This document shows, piece by piece, positions 44,863 through 56,812 of a stretch of 64,000 bases of DNA. Each line of letters begins with the position of its first letter. Position 1 is the first letter of the stretch. This DNA is from Aurelia coerulea (lineage: Eukaryota > Cnidaria > Scyphozoa > Semaeostomeae > Ulmaridae): positions 7,113,501 through 7,177,500 of the forward strand of contig CM076959.1 of NCBI GenBank assembly GCA_039566865.1, given 5' to 3'. The position numbers were made by a program, and so were the translations under genes. The notes under the pieces are model-generated. The model saw only the letters and a list, made by a program, of their open reading frames with translations, was not told where the DNA came from and ran no database searches.

Positions 44863-47800
44863 CGTCATTTTCGTGTAGAGGCAAAGTGCCATGCCTTCAC
44901 ACCAGCGTGGTTGTTTATGTTTCAGGCAACGCTCCAGGATGCTTGAAATCAGGGCTGTCCCTTCATCGACAATGCTCACCCAAACATGTCCATAGTGGAT
45001 CACCCATGCAACAAGGAATCCCTGCAGAGGTGAAATGGGACTACAATCTCTTGCAAAAGTGTTGGACCCCTACGAAAATCTATGTTTTTCGGAAATATTT
45101 TCTTTCCTTCCCCCATTTCAATGTTGCTTGCATTGGTCAATCATTCTTTTGGTGGATCTGCATGAAAAACACCTCTTTGCCAGGTAATCAACATTGAAAC
45201 GGGGGGAGGGGGGGACACAAATTCAAATTTTTCAATAGAGGTCCAACACTTTTGTAAGAGATTGTAGCTGTTAATGGTACATTTTCCATATGATTCTTTG
45301 GGGATTCATTGGACGGCAAGCGAAATTCCGGTAGGAAACTAATTCCTGAGGATACAAACCATTAAATTGCAGTTGGATCTGAAATATTTAAGACTTCTAC
45401 CAGTCAAGGAATACTTAGTTGATAGACAAAATTGGAGATGGTTATTGACATCCTTCAAGTGATTTTAAGAAACCGCTCATAAGAAACTCACTCGCAGGTT
45501 GCCAAAAATGAAGCAGCCAAAGTACTGTATTTATAGTAATTGAAAATATAACAAGGAACTTTTCATTTTCACGAAGGAGACCCTTGGGATGTTTTTACTT
45601 TATTTTCACTTGTTTCCTGCATCATATTACAAGGAAAGTACAGTGTACAGTGAAAATATCAAGATCAGATTCAGAGTGCTAACTTACATGGTATTCTTGG
45701 CACAATGATCGCATTTTGTCGAGCTGCTTCCTGTCATCTTCAGATATGGTCTTCCTGACATAGTCCAGTCTGATTATGCGACCCTTGAGTCTCCGGCAAG
45801 ATATATATGTGTATCAGAATTACTCTTACTAACATCATGACAGTCAAATTCTGTACTGAGGATTCAACTTTTATGCTTGAGGAGCAAGATGACGGAGAAA
45901 CAGACTTCAGGCAACATCTAGTTGTAAGTCCCAGAGGAGGGCACTTGGCCCCAAAATGTACAGGGGTGTGCCTCTGAGATATTGAAATGTTCACCATGTA
46001 TTGAAATAAACAAATCAAAACAGTATGGGATCAAACTGGTAAGAAGCAAAAGCAAAAAGGCAACTTCCTTGTCGAAATTCTGTACGAGGGCAATTATTTC
46101 AAAACTATGCATCCCTCTGTGAGCACTGTAATGAAGAAGACTACTCTGTTCGGGAATAGAATCGCTTAAAACGATACCTTGTACAGTAGTACATACCTGG
46201 TGCAAAAATTATCAAAGTGATATGTGGGCAGAACTTGAATTGTATCATTGGAATAGTTTCCGTTACTTGCATCAAACTCACCTTTCTGGCTCAGGGAAAT
46301 TTGACGATAGAACCACGCCACAGCATTTTGGGCTATCAATCCCTCGTTTTTCCGACCCTTGCCGCAATTTTTCGTATATGTGTAACAGGGTTTCTCCCTG
46401 CAAGTTGTTGTTTCGTGTGTTGTTAATGTTTATGAGCATGGACGTTTTCTTGCTCAGCTCTTGAGTTGACATCCTTCAGAAAAAGAAACACGTAATGTGT
46501 TCACCGTAAGTATAATTTCATCAAACAAATATTGTGTTTTACTCATGCTCTGTTCAAAGTACAATTTATTTATTTTTCAATTTTTATATGAATACAGACA
46601 TTGTACAACACGCCTACAAAAAGATTGTTTGTGTAATATTTTGGACACTTGTTAACAGCCTGCTCTCTGCTTGGAACCGGTTTAGACATGGCACTTAATT
46701 TGATCTAATCAAAGATGCAAATTGTTAGTTTACTTAACCACATCAGTAGAAACATTTGAGGTTGTTACATAGAGATAGACAACCCTCATCATTTGTCATA
46801 GGGAAGTGTTGTTTCTTTTTGTTTTAAAAAAGAATTTGGAGGATCCGTTTTTGTAGCTAATCTTTGCTTACTATTCCTATGAAGGCTTTATTGAGCTCCC
46901 TCTCTTTTAAGGCATCCCCTTCCATCTAACAACAAGCCCCATTCTTCCATTAGTTACTTGTAGATATAGAAGCCATCCTGCCAAGGCATTTTTACAACCA
47001 AGATAATGAAAAACAACCGTAACACTCACACAGAAACGCCTGTTGCATAGCCAGTTCCACCAGATACAATCAGGTCATGTGACAGGCTGTTAGCTCCCTG
47101 GCCATAATGGATAATGTGCTGAGTCAGTGTCTTCCTTATATTTTTTGTTCCGTAGAGCAGGAACATACTTGCTTCGTCTAGAAATTAAAAGACCAGCTGT
47201 CACAATACCATAGCTCACAATTGTGAAATTCAGATGTCCTGCTGCTTTTGTTTTTTCAAATCTTTCATTGACAACTAATTTTTGAAAGTAGTAGGAACTG
47301 ATGTTCGTCCAAAAAAAGCTTTTGCATATTTGTTTCAACTGGAAAGATAACGACAAAAGAAGACCTCATCAATGTTAGATGAATGATTTTGCAAATCCGC
47401 TGCCATGAGTCACGAGTCAAGATTTGTACAGAGATGACCCATTTTCAATTTCTAAAAGTGCCTTCCTCAATTGCTCATTATCATATTTTCTATATTTTTT
47501 CTTTGGTTTAGGGTATGTTCCAGGCATTTTTTGTATTCTATAGATGAAGATACTAATTTTTTAGAGCCAAAAATGGACAAAGGTCAAAATGATAAGAGGG
47601 AGCTTTCAAGGAAACTGGTAAATGTCTCTGGTGTCACCGCATACTTCACAAGGCTAGGAATGTATCAAATTGTAATATTTGCACATATGAAACTAAGCTC
47701 TCAGATAGCTAAAAAAATTAAGAAACTCCAGTACTGGGAAAAATGTCAATCATCAATGGTAGTGTAGTAAGCATTATCTTCTTTGTGTCTCGTCAATTTA

Positions 47801-48211
47801 CCACATTACACATATTTTGTGTAAGAAACTAAGAATCTGGGCCAGAATCAGCCCCCTACCCTTCTCCTCTAACCTTAACAGGGCAAATGTTTCTTTCATG
47901 AGTTCCTTAAATGAGATTTCTTTGTCCTCTGAATCTCTTACAAATAAATATTCTACAAATAACGAAGAAATGCCGTTCAATGATAACGGCAAAAATAGAA
48001 ACAATTAAAAAAGGAAAAATTTGTCACCTGTTGGAGCACAAGATCAAATTTTTCTGTACCATATTTAACACAGAGAATGCGAATGTTCGGCCAAAGACTT
48101 GAGGTGTCGAATAGGGCCAGCAAAGCAGCTCGAAACATACCGTTCCCGTCTTGTTTGACAATAAACGGATCTACCTTCCACACAAGTGCAATTGGCAGTT
48201 GATGTCTCAAC
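44863..48211 (-). CDS. Multi-exon gene with OTU-like features, copy 2
   Basis: The same five exons as copy 1: 48211-48028, 47177-47030, 46473-46282, 45790-45688 and 45021-44863 (offset +6,988 above the 12 bp indel, +7,000 below). The splice borders are unchanged. Because this copy is followed by unique DNA after 48614, any further 5' exons of the original gene should lie to the right here; I did not find a convincing one. The Gly in place of the expected catalytic Cys (DGNG) is present in both copies. Confidence 0.45.
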
Positions 48212-48614
48212 CTGAAAGAAATCAGCAACTATCTAAGTATCATCTTATTATTAATTACATCAAAATACATAAGTATAGTCATGGCTCTGCGAGAGACATT
48301 AATCATGCCTAACTTTATGTGATGTTGTGCAAAGGAGCTTACTGGCAAGGAGCAACCTAACCTAGCCTGTCAGCCAGACCCAATTTCAAAGGAAATGGTG
48401 GTCTGTTCAATATCGCCATAAAGCTTGTTCAAACCTTGTTTGAGAATTCCTCAGAATAATTAGCTGATTATTTGTAAAGAAAACATTTACCCAGGAAGCT
48501 ATTTGAAACTTTTCTGAAAAAGAATACTGCAATCTGAATGCGCCCTGATTTCTCTTTCTTCCGCCTTGCATATAAATTTAATCTCTGACCTAAGGGTCTA
48601 AGCATGCAATTAAT

Positions 48615-49938
48615 TAAGCTGTCTCCCTTGCTGCACTAAAATAGTTTGCTCTTTGTTTTTATGATAATATCTTGAGCTGCGAGATAATTATGCGCATACA
48701 GTTTCCACAAAACTTGGAAAACAGCCCTCTTGAAATAGAAGCTTTGAAATAAACCAAACCAGACTGATGAAGTCCTTTGCTGTTATCTACCATAAAACAG
48801 AAATATGTTGGAGAGAAAAACAACATGTAGGCTCACTAATATCATAAACAAAGAGCAAACAAACAACAAAGAGCTGTTCAAGACACAAGGCCTAAATAAA
48901 TTTGATAATTGATAAAGTTGCTAAAGAGACGATTTGACTACCATTCTACGTTATTGCCACTAACTTAGATTTAGTTTTTTGTTCATTTTTATCGCTACTA
49001 TCTTTATTCACTTTAATAGTTATTAATTTTTATTTAGTAGTAGTTTGTTCGCACCTTTGCTATTAGATTTGCCATATTGATTAGTTTGGGATTAGTTTGT
49101 TTCTTTTTGTTAACACGATGCTCCAGTACTGTGTAGCAAGTCTATATATTAAATGAAATGAAAATGATAATTCATGCCCAATGAATATTCCGAAGGTAGC
49201 ATTGCAGTTGCGCTTTCAGAGCAGAAATTTAGTTTGCATACAGGGTGTCCCAAAACATAAGAGCCGCTTGGATGGCTATTGTGGAGGAGCAATAAATCTT
49301 ACTTCCCTGTTTTCAGATTTGTGAACTTGTGAAAGAAATTTCAACTCAGAGTTTGGCACCGAGTTTGTGTACATCTGACAAGCAGTGGTTGCTGATTTAT
49401 TGACAAAGATTTATTCACAATCACTGGTTGCTTCAAAACCAGAGGATTTGGTCTCCGTACTTAACCTTATAACTCAAATTTTAACATTTAAAAACAAACT
49501 TAAATTTTACAGTTATGCCAGGAAATACATTTGGGAGTAATTAATGACCATATTCTTCAAGAATATCAACCAAGCACAGCATGTTGGTTTTGTTGGTTTA
49601 AACGATTTTATTACTTCTGAGAAGCAAACTATCTGATGGACAAATGTCATGGCCTGCAGCACTCGTGTTGCAGATTACCATTCCTTACCATACCATACCA
49701 TTCCACTGTAGATATGTCCAATATTCTTGGTTCACACAAAATTCAATGTATGGCTATCTGTCTCACTTATGAACATCAGAAAACAGGGCTAGGTACTGTA
49801 TGTTTTTTCGATCAACTTCGTTGATTTCAACGCAAGGGAGAATAATGAATCCTCTGGTTTTGAGTCAGCAAATAATTTTGGCTATCTTGCTTCATAAATC
49901 AGCAACTGCCAATAATTAATGAATTCACATCACACACC
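48615..49938. other. Non-coding stretch with element remnants
   Basis: 48960-49165 is a T-rich stretch ending TATATTAAATGAAATGAAAATG, like the 3' tail of a CR1-type LINE (weak). At 49241, after TA, CAGGGTGTCCCAAAACATAA starts like the Tc1/mariner MITE at 29 kb. Inner arms 49388-49452 and 49845-49905 pair (TTGCTGATTTAT ... AAAACCAGAGGATT), but the right terminus is missing. No gene found. Confidence 0.45.
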
Positions 49939-51128
49939 TACCGTGGCTGATTTGGAAAATATGCCGCTATTTTCGAAAAACGCGGCAAAAATTGCGGTGA
50001 AATGTGCGGCCGCACGTTATAAAACGCGGCCCCACATTGTAACATGCGGCCGCACGTTGCAAGATCTGGCCGCATATATAATCTTAATAGTTTGTAGTTT
50101 TAGTCCGCAGTTTATACATGTGGTCGGTATTTCATCAAGTTGGGGCATATAAGATACGGCAAAAATGGCGGTAAAATGTGCGGCAACACATTATAAAGTG
50201 CGGCCGCATCATAAAATGTGCGGCCACATTTTACAATGTGTGGCCGCATACTTTACCGCCAATTTTGCCGAGTTTTGTCGATCCAATTTTCAGTTTCCCG
50301 CCGGTAATCTTAAACTGCTTGCAGAAACGCTACACGCAGTTCTTTGGGCAAATTTTGAAATGTAATAAACTTCACAATCCCAATCAAATGCATAGGTAAA
50401 AGCCGACGGGTGTAGCCGAATGGGACCTTCAGTGATCAGTATAATACAAAATTTCTATGAAAAGAAAATTACTTCTGCAGGACTTAAGAGATTGCTTGCA
50501 AACAACACCATGATTTCTGTCAGAGCGTCTTTAAGATTTCCAGGCAGAAATATGCATATGTCCCCCATCTATGGAAACAATGAACAAACGTATGTACTCG
50601 GTTAATTTAGCAAGGCAATGACATCAAAATTATGTTCTATCAAACATCAGGCAGGGGTTCCCTCCCTTTCACAAATGCTTTCTGCCTGCTCTCAGGCTTT
50701 TTCTATTTCTTTAAAAAGGCACAGCTCCATAGAACGCACTTTATAAATTACTGATTGCACAACACAAGGAAATACCTTCTCTGAGGTACTTTGCAGACCA
50801 CGAGGGACAAATTCTTCGTTGAAAAGTGCGGCCGCATTTTTACAAAAACGCGGCTAAAATCACGGTAAAACATGCGGCCGCATGTTACAATATGGGGCCG
50901 CGTTTTATAACATGCGGCCGCACATTTCACCGTAATTTTTGCCGCGTTTTTCGAAAATGGCGGCATATTTTACAAACTATGAACATTATATATGCGGCCG
51001 CATCTTGCAACGTGCGGCCGCATGTTACAAGATTCGGCCGCGTTTTAAAACATGCGGCCGCACATTTTACCGCCATTTTTGCCGCGTTTTTCGAAAATGG
51101 CGGCATATTTTCCAAATCAGCCACGGTA
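49939..51128. mobile_element. CG-rich foldback element with nine NotI sites
   Basis: The ends are TACCGTGGCTGATTTGG... and its complement ...CCAAATCAGCCACGGTA, flanked by CACACC on both sides (49933-49938, 51129-51134). Both arms are series of GCGGCAAAAAT, AAATGTGCGGCCGCA and TTTTCGAAAA blocks. GCGGCCGC (NotI) occurs nine times in a region that is otherwise AT-rich. The centre, about 50290-50820, is unrelated and shows no gene. If the left end is read one base further in, the flanks become 8 bp with one mismatch (ACACACCT/ACACACCA), as for hAT elements. No transposase, so non-autonomous. Confidence 0.75.
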
Positions 51129-51266
51129 CACACCACATCTTTATAAGCTTTGTGTCAGCATATTTTGACAGAATGTATACACAGCTGTACTTCAATGGAT
51201 TTGCCTTTGATGATTTGCATGATAAATTATTCGTTTATGATTTTAAAAACTGTGAATGGGAAATCT

Positions 51267-51401
51267 TGGACTTTTCCAAGTCTCACTTTTTTTCATCAGT
51301 CGATTGAGCCACAAAAATGCAAAAGGTAAAGGGCGCTGCGGGGGATGGAGAAAAAAAGGCGGAGGAGAAGGAGAGAGAAAGTTCGACTTGTTTCCTTTGT
51401 C
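51267..51401 (+). repeat. Left terminal inverted repeat of the AcademH-like element
   Basis: 135 bp, purine-rich inside (GGAGGAGAAGGAGAGAGAAA). It ends at CCTTTGTC, beyond which the two sides diverge. The transposase promoter presumably lies between here and 51651, where CCTTCACATGAGGTCACATG stands out. Confidence 0.9.
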
Positions 51402-51651
51402 TCTTCATTAATTATTCATGAGCCTCCTTCACATGAGGTCACATGATCCTTGCACGATCGGATTGTACATAAACCGGGGGGACGGCCAAGCGAAATCAAC
51501 GAATCATGTCATAAGTCCAGTCAACAACAGCGGGAGAATTTCTTAGAAACAAGGCTGGGCCAAATTTAAAAGGTTAAAAGTGGGCCTAAATGTGAGAATG
51601 TGAGAAGTCAGAGAAGACAGCAGCAGAATGTAGTACGGACGGAGCAAAATT

Positions 51652-54600
51652 ATGGCAGTAACTCCTGGTGCTACACCAAAAAAGATAATCGATTTCTTGT
51701 CACCGAGTGGTGACAACATTTGCGTTGTTTGTGGCACCGACGTGAAAGAGGCTTACAACAATCCGTGCGATAGAAAGCTGCGTTTGTGGGGCAATGATGG
51801 CTCGAAAACCAATGCATGTCGAATGGTCGAGGATCATCTGCGAGAAAACTTAGATCCCCATACTGATTTGAAAATTGTTTGTAAAAAATGCATGAATGCG
51901 ATTAAAAATGCACAATCAAAGCAACACGAGAAACACTCTTCTTTCTCTGAAACAAGGAAAACAGTCCGGGCAAAATATCTGCGCCAAAAATTCAAACGAG
52001 GAAGGAGGGAAGAGAGTGATATTGAAAAGTCTTTCCAAAATTCGAAAAGTGAAGGGAAGGAGAAACCCAGAAAAAAACTGAAATTTAAATCCAATTTTGC
52101 AAAGGGGGAATCTGGAAATGTGGAAGGATTTTTTTCAGGGCTTGCATTCACTGAACCCCTTGTCAATGACCAATATGCATCCAGCACTAAACCTGTGTGG
52201 AAAAAGGTGGTGGTAAGTAAAGCATATACTTATATTATGCAGCACCAACGATTGGACATGTGCCCCTCATTTTTAAAGTCAACTTTTATTTATTCTTACG
52301 TATGAAAATATTAGTTTTTAACTCGTATGTTTCATAAATCATCATTATCATTACGCTTTGAACATTGGAGCCAACCATTTCTTATAAGCTGTTTGGATTT
52401 CACTTCTACTGCTCTATATAACTGCCCTGGGGATGCCCTGTGAAAGTTTATTGTTTTGGAAGCAGGGCTGACAACATGAATATCCTAAGATTCTTTGGTT
52501 TCTTAGGTTTCTTAAGATTTTTAGGTCAAAATGAGTATCCTTAGATTCTTTGTTTTTTTAGAGATGTTTTCCATTAGCAATCTTGCATTTCTTTCCGTTT
52601 CATTGCCTTTTGTAGTATGAACTTTCTTGATATTCTTTCAAGAAGTATAGATATGTGGTATCTATTCAGTTTCCCAATGACAGACAAATGTCTTGCCACC
52701 ATCACATCATAAATGTTGAAAAGGAAATCATACTACAGTATATTTGAAACTGCACGAGTCCATGAAAGTAGCTGTATAACCATATAACCTCTTCCAACAA
52801 CTGGGACGCAATAACTATTCATCATACAGTATGATACATAAAAGGTTGGCTTGATAATTCATGTTTCAAACACCATTTACATATGAGCTGAGAACATACA
52901 GTATGTTCCATTTCTTCAAGGTCATCTTTGAGGGAGACAATATCACATGCCATCTACCAGTGCCAAAAGAATTCATACCAGTTCTGAGGTGTATTTCTTC
53001 CAAGAATATTGCAGGTATTGCAAACATGCTTTGGAAAAATGATCTGATAAAAGCTGAGCTTGTTAATTTGATGAGGAAAGACATTGATTGTGAAAGCCAA
53101 ATGCATTGCTCCCACAAAAATGATACATTCTTTTTGAAAGACTCAAAGTTGGAAACTTTAGACTTTCAGAACCTATATGATGAATTTCAACAGATTGCAC
53201 CAATATCAGCAGCATTCTTAGAGAGCATGGCATCAAACCACAGGAATTTAGCACGCAACTTGCATAAGAAAGAAAACTCCATCATTCCTGGAATTGTTAC
53301 TGCAGCTGCTACTTTGCTCAAGTGCCGAAATAACAGGATAAACAAGATCCAGAGCATGAACAGCATCATACTTAGAAGAGGTGGTGCCAACAAAATGGCT
53401 TTTAAGCGTATGAATGCACGATTTATCACTACATCCTACAAGAAAGTGCTTGAGCTACAATCAGATCTTGGTGAGAAGCATGATGAAAAGGTGTATGAAT
53501 GGGGTAAATCCTATGCTCAGCAGTTGGCATGTGCCAGTGAGCCATCTACTGCAACTGAAAGGGTTGATTTATTTGCTCAACAAAATTCAATGATAGTTGA
53601 TGATGCTAATAATGAAAATGAAGCTCCCCTTGTTAGGGAACAGCTAAGCTTGATTAGAAAAGAGAATATCACAGGGTTCAGCCTTGTTGGTGACAATGTT
53701 GATATAAGGAACAAGGCCAGGCACTACAGTAGGACACATGGAGATAAAGACCATCACATGTTTCATCTCATGGCAGTAAAGCACAGAGTTCCTTATACGT
53801 TGTCAGGTGAAGATCCTCCTCCATGCTCAGATGAACTTTCATCACTTCTTCCAAGTCACGAGGATAACAAAAAATTGAAGCTAGAATTTAGAATACTGGT
53901 TGGAAGGGTGCTTCTTGAAATATAAGCCTGAGTTCAACTGCCTGAAAGAGTTTATCCCTGACCACATCAACCATTTCAATGCCAAATACACAAATAAGAA
54001 ATCTGATGTGGTAAGTTCATGATACATCATATTGTTTCGATATTTCTTATTTAGTAATCTCCGCAATAGCTTACCATTCCTTGTCAAAACTCTCATTTGC
54101 CATGTAAAAAGTTTAATGTAAATTTATAGTTGACTTAATGTTTTCTAATTAATTTGTACTGTGTCTTTAATGACAGGTAACCCTGGGTGTTCTAAATAAG
54201 AATGAAAATGACAAATCCGATATTTTGGACATAATGGACCATATACATAAATATGTTCCCCGAACTGGCACAGACAAATTGCTACCTATTCTCTCGGTTG
54301 GAGATCTATTGACAGTTGAGAGAGAGCTGAATGCACAGGAGGACATGAGAAATGCTACTACAAGAGAGAAAAGAAAAGAGGGCCTGATACCAACAATGGC
54401 AGATTTCCATTGCTTTGGGAACTTTTTAGATGTAAGTTGTAATCTTCTGTTTGTAAAGGATGGTATAATTACTTTAAATTATTTCTGAACATCATTGAAG
54501 AATTAACTGTTGTTTCAATTGATACTGGTGCAATTTCCAACAAACTAGTGATTGATTTTTAGTATCTTTGCATATCCCAATGAACTGAATAATGAAAAAG

Positions 54601-55734
54601 ACATCCACCATTATCTATTTTTAGATGATCTGGAATGCACTGTACAATAAACAGTCTTCAAGTAATATTGGAACATTGTTTGCAGCAAGAAACTTTTTAA
54701 ATGAGAGACATGTCCCTGACAAACCAATGGATGATCCAGACAGTGCCTACAGTCTGCTTGAAAAATATACAGATGCCCTTATTCTTGCTGTTTTGAATCA
54801 CAAAGAAAAGGTACTAAAGGAGGAGGTGCCAGTGAATTCGAAGGATCAAATGGAAAAGTACCTAGATGACATGGTTGACCAATACTGCATTCCAATCATA
54901 CCAGATTTATCATCAATTGATTTATCAGTCCATCAATGTCCACATTGTGAGAAAAAGTACAAGCAAGCAAAGAGCTTACGAAAACATGTCCTTAGCACTC
55001 ATAATGCTGCAGAATGTGCTAAAAGTCCAAACAACAATAATGATGATGCACTATTCAATTATAGTTGCAATGCTTTGGCTCTTGGTCTCATTGCTAAAGA
55101 TTTTACAGATGCCCGGCAGCATGGGGATGGAGGGAGAATAATCCGGCTGAATAAATTCCTCCTCCTGTACTTCAAAAGTGATGCACGTAAGGTGAAATAT
55201 TCATTTTACACACTTTATACACTTGCTCAAGCTGGCTTCCTTTTACCTAAGGAATTAAGGCATCAGCTTGTATGGGAGAGATCAGTAAATAACAGGGGGA
55301 AACCTGATACCAATAGTGAGCTTGATAGGGAAATGGAGCATCGAAATAGATCTTTTAAGTTGGATTGTAAAGATTTTCAAGGAAAGTTAACAGATAAAAG
55401 CATCATGAGGGCAAGCTACTCATACAATAGAGTAGACATGATCTTGCAAAACCATGACACAAAGTGCAGCATTTCCAGGCCATCAGGAAGACACAGATCA
55501 AGAGATTGCAAGGACGATGTTATTCAGCTGGCCAAACAATACAGTAGAATGGAAATTTTTGGAACACAACCAGGACGCTACCACATGGCTTTTCCCGGAT
55601 TCCCCAAAAATATCCTGATGAAAATTGATGTGTTGATGCTCAAGGATTGGATGAAGAAAACAACAAATCACTTCAAGAGTCTGAAAATTTTTAAAGATCT
55701 GCAAGAGTTGCCACAAGATAAAGATACCCAATAA
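51652..55734 (+). CDS. AcademH-like transposase, four exons, one frameshift
   Basis: Exons 51652-52212, 52921-54010, 54177-54431 and 54625-55734, all joined in phase 0 with GTAAGT donors and AG acceptors; ~1,004 residues. The N-terminus has a Cys cluster (C24, C27, C77, C80) followed by a basic stretch (~115-160). Candidate catalytic residues of an RNase-H fold are D in SLVGDNVDI (~445), D in SVGDLLTVERE (~593) and E in DREMEHRNRSFK (~871). A C2H2 finger (CPHCEKKYKQ...H-x4-H, ~740-761) lies between the second and third. The product would cut and rejoin element ends in the nucleus. Odd: exon 2 shifts frame by one base between about 53890 and 53922 (LVGRVLLEI-stop in one frame, KYKPEFNCLKEFIPDHIN in the next), so this copy should not yield a full protein unless the extra base is an assembly error. 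Confidence 0.8.
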
Positions 55735-55911
55735 ATGACAGAACCTCCTTAGAATACAGACTACATGGTGTCTCTCCAAGGCATGCACAGTACACTTGTT
55801 CAGGTTTCTTTTATTTGCCTTAAAATGAGTACAGTACATACATCAGAAACATAATATCCTTCATACAATAAAAACCTGCATATAAGAACCTACAATTTTG
55901 CAAGTCAGACT

Positions 55912-56206
55912 GCCTGTACGAAATATAAGGCCAAGTAATAGCCATGTACAAGCCTTGTAGTTATGGCCTTGTAACCTCATTCTAGCCTAGAAAAGCCTTG
56001 CCGTAACCTTGTAAATGGCTCGAAAAATGCTGCTATTAGCCTTTTGGAAACCTTGTGTTAGACTGGTTGTAACTTGGTATCTTACTGATAGCCTTGTAAT
56101 TTTCTTCAAAGGTTAGTACAAGGTCATGACAAGGCCATAATCCCCACTACAAGGCTAAAATTTGGCCTGTACAAGGCCAAGTCTAGCCTTGTGTTTTTGT
56201 ACAGGC
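55912..56206. repeat. Small foldback element between the two transposon genes
   Basis: The ends pair as GCCTGTACGAA / TTTTGTACAGGC. The left half is rich in GCCTTGTA, the right half in its complement TACAAGGC, about a dozen blocks altogether. It lies in the convergent intergenic part (55735-56812), which otherwise shows only AT-rich DNA and probably the two polyadenylation regions (for example AATAAA near 55867). Confidence 0.6.
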
Positions 56207-56812
56207 CGGTTCTTAAACAATGGATACAATGGATAGGTTCGCATAAAACAAATTGAAAATTTAACAATTTCAGCCTATAGGTTTATAATCCACAAGGTTC
56301 CTTCATGCGGGTTTTTACTGCACTGCTTCATACTTAAAACATATGCTTCTGTAGTTCCTACTGTACATTATGTATATACAGTACTGCAGTATAAGTCTGG
56401 TATTTAGTTTATGTTCACATTTTACAGTCCTTGCTAACTTAACATGGTTTTCCTGCATAAGAATTCTTATTTAGAAAAAATTACATTCTTTCATATGGCT
56501 CAAGAATTCTTATCACAATGTAAGAATTCTTGTCATGATAAGGTATGAAAACTCACTTAAAATTCTAAAGTCATACGGTACGTTGGCATAAATGTTTGGT
56601 ATCAAAGTACTGTATCTTATACCTCGATAGCAAATAAGGAAAAATAATCTATACCCCTTCAATAATCATCCCAGCAGTTTCATGATTCATTTTAATTAAT
56701 TTGCATTTTGCAATAAATTTATCATGATATTCGCACTGAGAAAAATTAGCTTTTTGCTCATTTCATGTGTCAGATAAATAAGAAGATTGCCACCATGTAA
56801 ATGAGGAGATTT

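Larger units (their letters stand above)
34687..48614. repeat. Direct tandem duplication of a ~7 kb unit
   Basis: Copy 1 is 34687-41626 (6,940 bp) and copy 2 is 41629-48614 (6,986 bp), separated by two filler bases (GC). The length difference is explained by a 58 bp deletion in copy 1 near 35220 and a 12 bp extra repeat in copy 1 near 39230 (GCAGAACTTCGG). The first ~560 bp differ at about 15 positions; the remaining ~6.4 kb at only one or two that I noticed (for example 36955 C/A 43955 area). Copy 1 keeps the 5' part of the DDE-like gene; copy 2 lacks it. Confidence 0.95.

Noticed and set aside
50826..51307. Overlapping frames of 70-120 codons in the NotI-rich element
   Set aside because: They result from CG-rich inverted repeats; the two strands give mirror products.
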